Positions 15,935-23,401 of a stretch of DNA of 39,975 nt are shown here, piece after piece. The notes beneath the pieces were generated by a model, which worked only from the letters and a program-made list of their open reading frames with translations, did no database searches and was not told the DNA's origin. The position numbers and the translations under genes are program-made. Every line of letters begins with the position of its first letter. Within the stretch, counting starts at the first letter, position 1. This DNA is from an uncultured bacterium (GTDB taxonomy: Bacteria; Patescibacteriota; Minisyncoccia; Phycocordibacterales; DATDWN01). The DNA lies in NCBI GenBank assembly GCA_903861205.1, contig CAIOTC010000020.1, forward strand, positions 1 to 39,975. The letters run 5' to 3'.

Positions 15935-16765
15935 ATGATTAAAAATAACAGAACAAAAGTATTGTTGGGAATTGTCGGAGGTTTAGTTTTGACTTTGGGC
16001 GGCGCGGCCACGGCGTTTGCAGATTCGCATTCTCTTGACAGGGATGTGGCCAGACTGGACAAGGAAATCACGAGGTTGCCGTTGTTTACGATTGCATCTA
16101 CAACCGCGACCACTTCACCCAGACTTTTTACCAACCAAACCAAGCAGCTTTCGCAAGTTATTAAAAAAGGCGATTCGGAAATAACATCGCGCATAAATGA
16201 TTTGAACAAGTTGAACACAAAAGTGCAAGCGATGAAAAATGTTTCCGCGGCGGGCAAGGCGACCGTGGCGACGGAAGTTTCGACCGAAGTTTCCGCTTTG
16301 ACAGCGCTCAAAACGAAAATCGACGCCGACACGGATTTGACGGTGGCTAAAGCAGACGAGAAAGCGATTTTTGCTCCGATCAGGATTTACGCTTTGATTA
16401 TTCCGCAGTATAACGTTTTAGTTTCGGCCGATAGAGTGGGCTCTGTCGCTGATCTACTGACGACAATAGGCGAAAAACTTCAAACCAGAATCACGGCGGC
16501 GCAAACCGCGGGCAAAGATGTTTCGGCCATGCAGACGGCGCTTGCTGACATGAACGTAAAAATCGCGGACGCCAAGTCTCAAGCAAGTTTGGCCACAACG
16601 ACAGTTATTAATTTGAAACCGGATAATGGCGACCAAACGGTTGCGCAGTCGAACAAAGCGGCGCTCGTTTCGGCCAAGGCGACAATCAAAACGGCCACAA
16701 GCGATTTGAAAACAGCCAAGCAAGATGCGAGCAATATAGTTCAAAGTTTAAAGAAATTGAAATAG
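15935..16765 (+). CDS. Secreted alpha-helical/coiled-coil protein
   Basis: 276 aa. The signal peptide MIKNNRTKVLLGIVGGLVLTLGGAATAFA ends before DSHSLDRD. The mature part is almost all Ala, Lys, Thr, Ser and Asp in long amphipathic helices (e.g. SRINDLNKLNTKVQAMKNVSAAGKATVATEVSTEVSALTALKTKID, DLKTAKQDASNIVQSLKKLK). There are no cysteines and no recognised domain. It is the third gene of the ECF sigma unit and so is probably controlled by, or part of, the envelope response. An intrinsic terminator follows. Confidence 0.75.
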   Translation: MIKNNRTKVLLGIVGGLVLTLGGAATAFADSHSLDRDVARLDKEITRLPLFTIASTTATTSPRLFTNQTKQLSQVIKKGDSEITSRINDLNKLNTKVQAMKNVSAAGKATVATEVSTEVSALTALKTKIDADTDLTVAKADEKAIFAPIRIYALIIPQYNVLVSADRVGSVADLLTTIGEKLQTRITAAQTAGKDVSAMQTALADMNVKIADAKSQASLATTTVINLKPDNGDQTVAQSNKAALVSAKATIKTATSDLKTAKQDASNIVQSLKKLK

Positions 16766-16785
16766 TGGTCGACAAATTGTAGATA

Positions 16786-16819
16786 TAAAAAACAACTCTG
16801 TGATGGGTTGTTTTTTTGT
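16786..16819 (+). terminator. Terminator of the ECF sigma operon
   Basis: AAAAAACAAC-tctgtgatgg-GTTGTTTTTTT. The symmetric A and T tracts may let it also serve the convergent permease gene. Confidence 0.8.
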
Positions 16820-16827
16820 TTGAGATT

Positions 16828-17811
16828 TTAATGATTTCGTTTGTAATTCTCGTGATAGTTCACAATGACGGGAATGCTGGCGGCCACCGGCAAGGCTAGA
16901 AATGCTCCGAGCATGCCAAACAAACTGGCTCCGATGACAACTGCCAGAAATCCGAGCGACGGATACAAATTTAGAGCTTTGTTATAAATAGCCGGGGAGA
17001 TGACGGCGTTTTCCGTTTGTTGATAAACGATATGTAAAATTAGAACGGCCAATCCTTGCCAAGTTGAAAGACTGAAAGCGACGAGCAAGGCGGGAATAGC
17101 GCCCAAAGTCGAACCGACCAAAGGCAAAAGGTCAACGATTCCGGCGAAAAGAGCCAATGGCAAAGCAAAAGGAACTCTCAAAACCAAAAGTCCCGCAAAA
17201 ATGACGGCGAAAGTGATGCATGAAATAATGATATTGCCCCTGACGTATTGTCCGGTCACTTTCATCACTTCTTCCAACAAACCTTTTAGTTTTGCTTTTT
17301 CACGATACGGAAAAATATTCAAAAATAAGTTGAGTAGGCGATCATAATCGTAAACAAAATAAAATGTCAGAACTAAAGTGGTGATAACGGAAATAACTGT
17401 CAGAATTATATTTCCCGAATATGTCCAAAAGCTGTCGGAATGAGATTGCAAATATTGGGCGAGATTGAAATTATTGAAAAAATGTCCGATGAGGGGCAAA
17501 TGACTGGCGTTTTGCATGACGCTTTCCAGAAGTCCGGGAATTTGGCCGGAGAGATTCGGCGCGACAAGCGAAAATATTACAAGAAAAGGAACGGAAATTC
17601 CGAGAAAAATTATAACTGTGGAAAGCAACATCGGCAATTTCATTTTCAAGTGAAGCGTGCGGGCGAGAGGATGAAGGGAAGCGGTCAGAGCCAAAGCGAT
17701 GATGATGTCCACCACCGCGCCGAGCGCTTTCCAAATCAAAAGAATGCCGATGACGGAGAGAATTATTCGGCTGATTGCTTCCCAGCTTAATGGATGTTCG
17801 CGCGGTTCCAT
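16828..17811 (-). CDS. AI-2E family transporter (PerM/UPF0118)
   Basis: 327 aa polytopic membrane protein. The family pattern is clear: paired N-terminal helices (IILSVIGILLIWKAL, VVDIIIALALTASLHPLARTL), the YFVYDYDRLLNLFLNIFP segment, and the conserved C-terminal block PFALPLALFAGIVDLLPLVGSTLGAIPALLVAFS followed by YQQTENAVISPAIYNKALNLYPSLGFLAVVIGASLFGMLGAFLALPVAA. Members have been linked to autoinducer export or sodium/proton antiport; the substrate here is unknown. It starts 13 nt after the frameshifted sigma gene and is probably in its operon. Confidence 0.92.
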   Translation of the reverse strand: MEPREHPLSWEAISRIILSVIGILLIWKALGAVVDIIIALALTASLHPLARTLHLKMKLPMLLSTVIIFLGISVPFLVIFSLVAPNLSGQIPGLLESVMQNASHLPLIGHFFNNFNLAQYLQSHSDSFWTYSGNIILTVISVITTLVLTFYFVYDYDRLLNLFLNIFPYREKAKLKGLLEEVMKVTGQYVRGNIIISCITFAVIFAGLLVLRVPFALPLALFAGIVDLLPLVGSTLGAIPALLVAFSLSTWQGLAVLILHIVYQQTENAVISPAIYNKALNLYPSLGFLAVVIGASLFGMLGAFLALPVAASIPVIVNYHENYKRNH

Positions 17812-17824
17812 TTTAAGAGTCTGG

Positions 17825-18357
17825 TTAAATTGGATTATATAAAATTTTAAGCTTTTCCAGTCCGCGATGAATTTGAACGGCGATGGTGTTTTTGGTTTGT
17901 CCGGTGATCAGAGAAATTTCTTTGAGCGACAATGTTTTGACAAATCGCATGCGCATCACTTTTCTGTATTTTTCCGGCAATTGCTCGATGAGCAACAAAG
18001 CATTTTTTCCGTCCAAAGCATTTCCAACATTTTCCGGATCAAAAAATATCGGCTCGGCATTTTTTCAAGCAAGGCGTCATACGAGCTGGTTTTATTTTTT
18101 CTGTACTGATCAACAATGAGGTTGTTGAGAACATGATACAAAAAGGCTTTCATCATTTCTATTTTTCCGCCTCGGACAAAATATTTCCACGTTTTCATGA
18201 AAGTATCCTGAACCAAATCCTCACCGATCGAGTGATCGTGAATTTTGAAAAAGGCATGCCTGTTGAGGCCTTTTTCAAAGTCGTGATGGGCCACAGACAA
18301 TATTTCTTTTTGTTCATTTTCTTCTTCCGGTGTCATATTAGTTAAGCCGTCTGCCAC
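17825..18357 (-). pseudogene. ECF sigma factor split by a frameshift in an A6 run
   Basis: Two overlapping frames together make one sigma factor. Frame 1 (18357 down to about 18068) carries sigma2: FFKIHDHSIGEDLVQDTFMKTWKYFVRGGKIEMMKAFLYHVLNNLIVDQYRKNKTSSYDALLEK. Frame 2 carries the rest, NAEPIFFDPENVGNALDGKNALLLIEQLPEKYRKVMRMRFVKTLSLKEISLITGQTKNTIAVQIHRGLEKLKIL, a full sigma4. The switch point is GAAAAAATG at about 18060-18070 (six A on the reverse strand): one more A, or a -1 slip at AAA, restores the frame. Frame 1 alone would end in a non-homologous tail (LIRKMLEMLWTEKM). It could be a sequencing error, a real mutation, or slippage-controlled expression. ATG 18336 is an alternative start to GTG 18357. 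Confidence 0.75.
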
Positions 18358-18529
18358 GGTTGGCTATTACATGCAAATTACAACGAATGGCCAATTGTGG
18401 GGGATGTTTCCGATTTGTTTATTACATCATCATTACGATGAAGTTGAGCCTAGTAGATTTATTGAGCAGTAAGTGTAGCACGTTTGTGACATATATGACA
18501 TTTTGCAATATTTTCGCATATTCAACGGC

Positions 18530-19093
18530 ATGGTAGGTATGAAAACACAAAACAAAAATTCAGATTTTTTTGAGAAGATATGGGAAGAGAGTTGGACATA
18601 CATCAAGACCGTGGTGGATGTCATGCGCGAGCCGATCCTAATTCTCGACAAAGATTTTCGAGTGATGGTTGCCAATGATCCTTTCTATCACACATTTCAG
18701 GTTGAACGAAAAGATACGGAAAAAAATATTGTCTACGATCTCGGCGACGGCCAGTGGAATATTCCGGCTTTGCGAAAACTCTTGGAAGATATTTTACCGA
18801 AGAACACTTTTTTCAAAGGGTTTGAAGTTACTCACGATTTTCCCATTATCGGACGCAAGGTGATGATTTTAAACGCTCGCCAGATTCATTTCAAAAAAGA
18901 CACCGACTCGAAAACATTTCCGCCGATTATCCTTTTGGCTATGGAAGATGTGACCGAGATGATGGGCGTGGCTGAGATGTTGGCTGAACACACCAACCAG
19001 TTCCAAATAATGATGACCGAACGAGCCAAAAAAATGGAAACAAGCATCAAAGGTTTGGAATATGAAATTGGCAGATTAAAAATGAAAAAATAG
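18530..19093 (+). CDS. PAS-domain protein with C-terminal coiled coil, no output domain
   Basis: 187 aa from ATG 18530, which follows a TATTCA-like box by 5 nt; ATG 18539 is an alternative. The PAS domain (about 15-125) reads MREPILILDKDFRVMVANDPFYHTF...YDLGDGQWNIPALRKLLEDILPKN...FEVTHDFPIIGRKVMILNAR and is closely similar to the PAS domain of the kinase at 20277-21377 (YDLGNGQWNVPALRTLLEQVIPKH...YEVRHDFPFLGSRTMSVNAL). After it comes only a helical tail (TERAKKMETSIKGLEYEIGRLKMKK). No kinase, no receiver. It may be a decoy, dimer partner or signal relay for the neighbouring kinase; the similarity suggests duplication and loss. Confidence 0.8.
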   Translation: MVGMKTQNKNSDFFEKIWEESWTYIKTVVDVMREPILILDKDFRVMVANDPFYHTFQVERKDTEKNIVYDLGDGQWNIPALRKLLEDILPKNTFFKGFEVTHDFPIIGRKVMILNARQIHFKKDTDSKTFPPIILLAMEDVTEMMGVAEMLAEHTNQFQIMMTERAKKMETSIKGLEYEIGRLKMKK

Positions 19094-19197
19094 CTTTTTG
19101 TAATATCTCTGTAATATCCGCAGTTTGGCAACGGCATACATTACAGACGGTCGCAAACTGGTCGATTACTTAACAACAAATTCTAACAATTAATTTT

Positions 19198-19860
19198 ATG
19201 ACAAATATTAAAGATTCTTTCAAATCATCATTCGACTTTTTGCTCGGAGCGGGTTTAATAGTGACAGCAATGTTCTTTATGAGTATGCCGGCTATTTCAT
19301 ATGCCGATACGCTTAATCGCCAATTGCAACTCGGCATGTCGGGAACGGACGTTTCCGCGCTTCAAACATTTTTGGCCAAAGACGCCACTTTGTATCCGCA
19401 GGGTTTGGTCACCGGATATTTCGGTTTCTTGACCAAATCAGCCGTTTCGAATTTCCAATCCCGCAACGGACTTGACGCTGTCGGACGAGTTGGTCCCTTG
19501 ACCTTGCCTGTTCTCAACGTTCAAATGGCAAATGGCATGGCCAGTAGCGCATCGGCGCCTTACATTAGCAGTGTCTTCGTCAACGCAAACAGAAATAGTG
19601 CCGCAGTCAGTTGGAACACAAACGAATACGCAAATGGCGTGGTTTACTACAGCACCAGTCCACTCTCGACATACGAACGCGCAAACTCTGTTGATGTCAG
19701 TGGCAACACCGCCATGACCGACACAGGTTTTCGCACTTCGCAGAACGTTTCGATTTCCGGTTTGCAAGCCAATACTGTCTACTACTACTTGATTTACACA
19801 ACTGATCAGTCCGGCAACGTCTCGGTCACATGGCCATCGACTTTCCAAACCGCAAACTAA
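19198..19860 (+). CDS. Secreted protein with peptidoglycan-binding and fibronectin III-like domains
   Basis: 220 aa. The N-terminus FDFLLGAGLIVTAMFFMSMPAISYADT is a signal peptide. Residues ~40-105 are a PG_binding_1 domain: LQLGMSGTDVSALQTFLAKDATLYPQGLVTGYFGFLTKSAVSNFQSRNGLDAVGRVGPLT, with the conserved GxxGxDVxxLQxxL and G.fG..T..AV..FQ patterns. Residues ~120-218 form a beta-sandwich of the FN3/purple acid phosphatase N-terminal type (SSVFVNANRNSAAVSWNTNEYANGVVYYSTS...VSISGLQANTVYYYLIYTTDQSGN). It probably binds cell wall and presents an adhesion or sensing domain. A strong terminator follows. Confidence 0.85.
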   Translation: MTNIKDSFKSSFDFLLGAGLIVTAMFFMSMPAISYADTLNRQLQLGMSGTDVSALQTFLAKDATLYPQGLVTGYFGFLTKSAVSNFQSRNGLDAVGRVGPLTLPVLNVQMANGMASSASAPYISSVFVNANRNSAAVSWNTNEYANGVVYYSTSPLSTYERANSVDVSGNTAMTDTGFRTSQNVSISGLQANTVYYYLIYTTDQSGNVSVTWPSTFQTAN

Positions 19861-19872
19861 CAAGTTTGAATC

Positions 19873-19907
19873 AAAAAACAACATGACTGGACCTCATGTT
19901 GTTTTTT
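19873..19907. terminator. Bidirectional terminator
   Basis: AAAAAACAACATGA-ctggacc-TCATGTTGTTTTTT, a perfect 14-bp stem that ends the secreted protein gene on + and the receiver gene on -. Confidence 0.88.
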
Positions 19908-20280
19908 GTTTTGTGTATTTTTCCGTTTTTTCCCAAAGGTCTTCGAGTTCAAAAGGTTTTGAGAGAAAATCGTCGGCGGTGGCTTCTTTGGCCAATTTGT
20001 GCGCGTCGGAGTAGGCGGTCAACATTATGATCGGAATGTCTTTTGTGGCGTTGTTGCTTTTCAATTCTCGACAAACCGCGCGGCCGTCCTGATCTGCTAA
20101 AGAAACATAAAGAAAAATAATGTCAGGAGAAAATTCAACTATTGCGTCAACACCTTCGAACGAACTCACAGTTCGCACGTGGTGATCTTTTAGCTCGAGT
20201 GCTTGCTTCATGACGAACAAAATTCCTTGGTTGTCATCGATAATCAGTATTTTTGTTTTATTATCAGAGTTTATGCTCAT
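19894..20280 (-). CDS. Atypical single-domain response regulator, phospho-Asp replaced by Tyr
   Basis: 128 aa, one CheY-like receiver. The acidic pair Asp15-Asp16 (ILIIDDNQ), Thr88 (IIMLTAYSD) and Lys108 (LSKPFE) are all present. The phospho-acceptor position, Asp in PDxxxxDxxLP, reads PDIIFLYVSLADQDG: residue 58 is Tyr (codon TAT, one base from GAT). It should not accept phosphate in the usual way, so it may act by protein contact. It has no output domain. It overlaps the upstream kinase gene by 4 nt (ATGA), so both are made together. Confidence 0.88.
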   Translation of the reverse strand: MSINSDNKTKILIIDDNQGILFVMKQALELKDHHVRTVSSFEGVDAIVEFSPDIIFLYVSLADQDGRAVCRELKSNNATKDIPIIMLTAYSDAHKLAKEATADDFLSKPFELEDLWEKTEKYTKQKTT

Positions 20281-21377
20281 ACATGTGTGACAGACACTTT
20301 TGTGCCAAGCTTGGTGCTTTTCGTTTTAATCACCGCTTTCATCTGGCTGGCCAATGCGGCGACGATGCCCGTGCCAAGTCCCGGCTGGCTGCTGTCGGCT
20401 TTTTTCGAGTGGCCGGTGCCGTTATCCGCCACGCTAAGCGACCATTTTGGTCCTTTGGCTGAGTACGTGACAAGCACTTTGCCACCTTTCTCGCCCGGGA
20501 ATGCGTGTTTCAAAGAATTGATCACCAATTCTGTCGTCATTAGCCCGAGGCTGATTACTTCTTCCGATGTCACCGTGCCTTTTCCGGATTTTACTGTGAG
20601 CGTGATGGCTCTGCGGCCGCCAATCATTGATTTGGAAAGACTCTCACATAGAGCCGTTAGATACTTGCCAACCATTACATCTCCTTCATCAAAAGTGCTC
20701 GGGTCAAGTTGTTCTTGAACAGTGGCGATGGTCATGATACGGCTGTGGGCATCTTCCAGATGAAAACGCGATTCCTCGGATTTAACCGTGCCGGCTTTCA
20801 ATATGAGAATGCTGGCGATCAGTTGCAGACTGTTGGCTATGCGGTGGCGCATTTCTTTCAGAAGTAAATCTTTTTGGGCCATCAGTTTTTCTCTTTCCGA
20901 TTCAAGATTTTTTTCTATCGTGGCGTCATGAATGGAAAGGAGCATCTTTTTTCGGCCGTTTTCATATCGTATTTCCAAGGCGTTGACCGACATTGTGCGC
21001 GATCCCAAGAAAGGAAAATCGTGTCTAACCTCGTAATCTTCCACCGTGGTGTGTTTTGGAATAACTTGTTCCAGGAGAGTGCGCAAAGCCGGAACATTCC
21101 ACTGACCATTTCCGAGATCGTAGAACATCTTGTCGCGCGTGTTTTTGTGTGTCAGGTTAAATTTTTTATAGAAAGAACGGCTGGCGACGATGATTCGCAG
21201 ATTTTCGTCTAGCACTATGAGAGGCTCGCGTATAGTGTCTATTATCGCCCGAGTGAGAATATGGCCGTCTTTTGGGTCACCGGAGCGGGTCGGAGACCCC
21301 AAGGTGTAGTTTGTCCATAGAATAAGAATATACCCCTTGTTCCATGAAAGCAAAGTGAATATGCTCGGTCGTAACAT
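20277..21377 (-). CDS. PAS sensor histidine kinase, HisKA_2 type, soluble
   Basis: 366 aa (start uncertain; the first ~35 residues are poorly conserved-looking). The PAS domain at about 42-150 is the same subtype as in the protein at 18530. The dimerisation/phosphoacceptor helix LLLKEMRHRIANSLQLIASILILKAG places His178 in the HisKA_2 pattern (LLkEmhHRikNsLqli). The ATPase domain has the N-box LMTTELVINSLKHAFPG, G1 SVADNGTG and G2 GLGTGIVAALASQMKA. There is no transmembrane helix, so it senses an internal signal. It is followed, with a 4-nt overlap, by a receiver lacking phospho-Asp, so its true partner may be elsewhere. Confidence 0.88.
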   Translation of the reverse strand: MLRPSIFTLLSWNKGYILILWTNYTLGSPTRSGDPKDGHILTRAIIDTIREPLIVLDENLRIIVASRSFYKKFNLTHKNTRDKMFYDLGNGQWNVPALRTLLEQVIPKHTTVEDYEVRHDFPFLGSRTMSVNALEIRYENGRKKMLLSIHDATIEKNLESEREKLMAQKDLLLKEMRHRIANSLQLIASILILKAGTVKSEESRFHLEDAHSRIMTIATVQEQLDPSTFDEGDVMVGKYLTALCESLSKSMIGGRRAITLTVKSGKGTVTSEEVISLGLMTTELVINSLKHAFPGEKGGKVLVTYSAKGPKWSLSVADNGTGHSKKADSSQPGLGTGIVAALASQMKAVIKTKSTKLGTKVSVTHV

Positions 21378-21406
21378 TTAGTCAGGTTTATCGGCTTCAT
21401 ATTTAT

Positions 21407-21865
21407 ATGACAAAGTTGAGCAATTTTTTGAAATATTTTTATAGCGCGTCAGTTGCCACTTTTATTTTCGGCTCTTTTTTGTTCGCCTTTACTTATTTGT
21501 TGCCCGGCGCGGAAGTTGCCAAAGCTCTGGATTCAAAATGGACTCCGCCAGTCGGTAAATTCATACAAGGAGTCAATATTGCCAATAGCGGAATGATCTA
21601 CATTCAAGGAGCCAAAGTTTTGTCCGTATCAGGCAATCAAATCGTAGTTTCCGTTTCCTGGAATGTCGTCAAAATGCAATGGACGGTCAATACCAACGAA
21701 TCGTATTACAACAAACGCCATTTTGGCACAGGTTTCTTGGATTCCAAAGGTAACAGAGTTTTTATAACTGATATTCATGCGGGTGACATAATAAGCGTCA
21801 GTGGCGTTTTGGATACAAATTTTGCCGACCCGACCATCAAAGCGGATTTTGTCAGAACCCCGTGA
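21407..21865 (+). CDS. Secreted or membrane-anchored beta-rich protein (DUF5666/OB-fold-like)
   Basis: 152 aa. The N-terminal hydrophobic segment ASVATFIFGSFLFAFTYLLPGAEVAKA acts as signal peptide or anchor. The mature part is beta-strand-like with alternating small and hydrophobic residues: GMIYIQGAKVLSVSGNQIVVSVSWNVVKMQWTVNTNESYY...ITDIHAGDIISVSGVLDTNFADPTIKADFVR. The final motif (I..GD.I.V.G.....A..V) resembles OB-like extracellular DUF5666 domains of CPR bacteria. It is divergent from the PAS kinase; start-to-start distance is 29 nt, so the promoters must overlap. Confidence 0.65.
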   Translation: MTKLSNFLKYFYSASVATFIFGSFLFAFTYLLPGAEVAKALDSKWTPPVGKFIQGVNIANSGMIYIQGAKVLSVSGNQIVVSVSWNVVKMQWTVNTNESYYNKRHFGTGFLDSKGNRVFITDIHAGDIISVSGVLDTNFADPTIKADFVRTP

Positions 21866-21882
21866 TAGATTGTTTTGCAAAC

Positions 21883-21920
21883 AAAAAGGCGGGTCGATGA
21901 GTTTTCTCAATCGTCCCGCC
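21883..21920 (-). terminator. Terminator of the receiver-radical SAM operon
   Basis: On the reverse strand GGCGGGACGATTGAG-aaaa-CTCATCGACCCGCC followed by TTTTTGTTTG. Confidence 0.85.
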
Positions 21921-21938
21921 ATCAATGAAAAACATTTG

Positions 21939-23336
21939 TCATAATTGTCGCCCCATGACGATGAAGTTTGCCTCGGTTTGGCCACAACCGGAGTATCCGT
22001 TGTTGCCAAAAATTTTCCTGATCCTAACTTGTTCCAAGCCGGCATCAAGGAGCATCTGCTCAAATTTGACGACATCCTCGTCTCTTGTGTTGGGGACGTC
22101 CGGAAGATTTTCGGGACAACCGGCCATCAGTTTGATCTTGAACAAAGGCCTGTCCTTGAAGAAACTGACGATCCTTTTAGCTTCTCTCAGGCTGTCATTT
22201 ACGCCTCTGAAGAGTGCCCACGAGGCTGTCACTTTTTGTCCTGTCGCTTCGGCGATCTTCTCATACAGATTTGCCATTCTGTCCAAAGATTGTCCTCTTG
22301 TTCCGGGCATCAGAGTATCCCGGATTTTTTTATCGAGAGAATTGACGCTCCAATACATTGTCACCCTTGGCAAAGTGATGTACTTTTCCAGGTATTCTCT
22401 CAACCTGTCTTCTCGACCGACCGAGGTGATAATGAAAGAGACCAATGGCTTTTCAATCTTTGAAAGCTTCAAAATCATTTTTGCGCAGCAACCGAGATTG
22501 TTGACAAGTCCGTCTCCCGGTCCGGTGAAATTTACCAGGAGTCCGGCGTTGTTATTTTCTTGGAACAGTTTTTTGATCCGGGAATTACCCATGGCCATGT
22601 AGACCTGGGCTATCAATTCTTCCGTGGTTAGGGCGCGGACGTATGGAATCTTGTTACCGTCCGCCCCGCATTGGTTGCGCCAATTCGAGCACATTTCACA
22701 AAGTATGTTACAACCAATGGTCGTTTGAACTGATATCGGTTCCAAATTGTCGCCGGGAAAACCGGGATAAACCACCGTGTTTATCCAGCGACCATCCTTG
22801 TCAAATGAAATGAACTTTTCTGTCTTTTCTTCTTCGCTTATTCCCGTATATTCGCGAGTAAAAAGCAGAAGCGAGCTTATCCCATGCATGGTGCTCGTAG
22901 CTACCCATCGGTTTAAAATCACATCTGAAGTGTCCTTTCTCATTCTAATAGGCTGACTCATTTCGTTCATTACCGAAACAAGCGTGTCACTTTGCTTGAA
23001 TATATTTGATGTCTTGATTATCATTGCGTCAGGCTTAAATCGCAGATTTGCCTCCTGACTGTATTGAGCGGTAATGATAACCACATTTGTTTCAGGGGTA
23101 ATGTCGCTTAGTCGTTGAAAAAATTCTGTTACCAGATCTTGCCCGATGCTTATATCCACAAAAACCACATCAAACTTCTTGTTTGATCGAAGTGCTTCTT
23201 GCGTCAAAAAATTAGCCATCGGAATGCTCCTGGCGCTGGACACTTCATGCCCGGCTATTCTGCCAAGCCATCTCTCCATCGAATAAATATCCGCTTCGTT
23301 GTCGTCCACCACCAAAATCCGTTTTTTGTCGTCCAT
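21939..23336 (-). CDS. Response-regulator receiver fused to an RlmN/Cfr-like radical SAM enzyme
   Basis: 465 aa. Start ATG 23336 (MDDKKRILVV) is chosen because GGAGG lies 5 nt upstream; the track ORF adds 12 residues. Residues 4-125 are a complete receiver: Asp11/Asp12, phospho-acceptor Asp61 (DVVFVDISIG), Thr89 (IITAQ), Lys108 (MIIKTS). Residues ~175-465 match the RlmN/Cfr pattern: FDKDGRWINTVVYPG, then the [4Fe-4S] motif CNILCEMC (Cys209, Cys213, Cys216), a GxGDG stretch in place of GMGEP, FIITSVGREDRL, RDTLMPGTRG, WALFRGVNDSLREA, and near the end GYSGCGQ, the place of the essential C-terminal Cys (Cys451) of RlmN. Those enzymes methylate adenine C2 or C8 in 23S rRNA and tRNA through a methylcysteine. 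RlmN's own N-terminal domain is absent; a receiver sits there instead. The histidine kinase lies immediately upstream. Confidence 0.85.
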   Translation of the reverse strand: MDDKKRILVVDDNEADIYSMERWLGRIAGHEVSSARSIPMANFLTQEALRSNKKFDVVFVDISIGQDLVTEFFQRLSDITPETNVVIITAQYSQEANLRFKPDAMIIKTSNIFKQSDTLVSVMNEMSQPIRMRKDTSDVILNRWVATSTMHGISSLLLFTREYTGISEEEKTEKFISFDKDGRWINTVVYPGFPGDNLEPISVQTTIGCNILCEMCSNWRNQCGADGNKIPYVRALTTEELIAQVYMAMGNSRIKKLFQENNNAGLLVNFTGPGDGLVNNLGCCAKMILKLSKIEKPLVSFIITSVGREDRLREYLEKYITLPRVTMYWSVNSLDKKIRDTLMPGTRGQSLDRMANLYEKIAEATGQKVTASWALFRGVNDSLREAKRIVSFFKDRPLFKIKLMAGCPENLPDVPNTRDEDVVKFEQMLLDAGLEQVRIRKIFGNNGYSGCGQTEANFIVMGRQL

Positions 23337-23401
23337 ACCCACCTCCTTAGTTGTTCCTAGGAACATTTCCACTTATAGAGTATACCTGCTCCATGAAAAT
23401 T

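Noticed and set aside
21883-21920. Riboswitch upstream of the radical SAM gene
   Set aside because: The hairpin is downstream of that gene and has a T-run on the reverse strand: it is its terminator.
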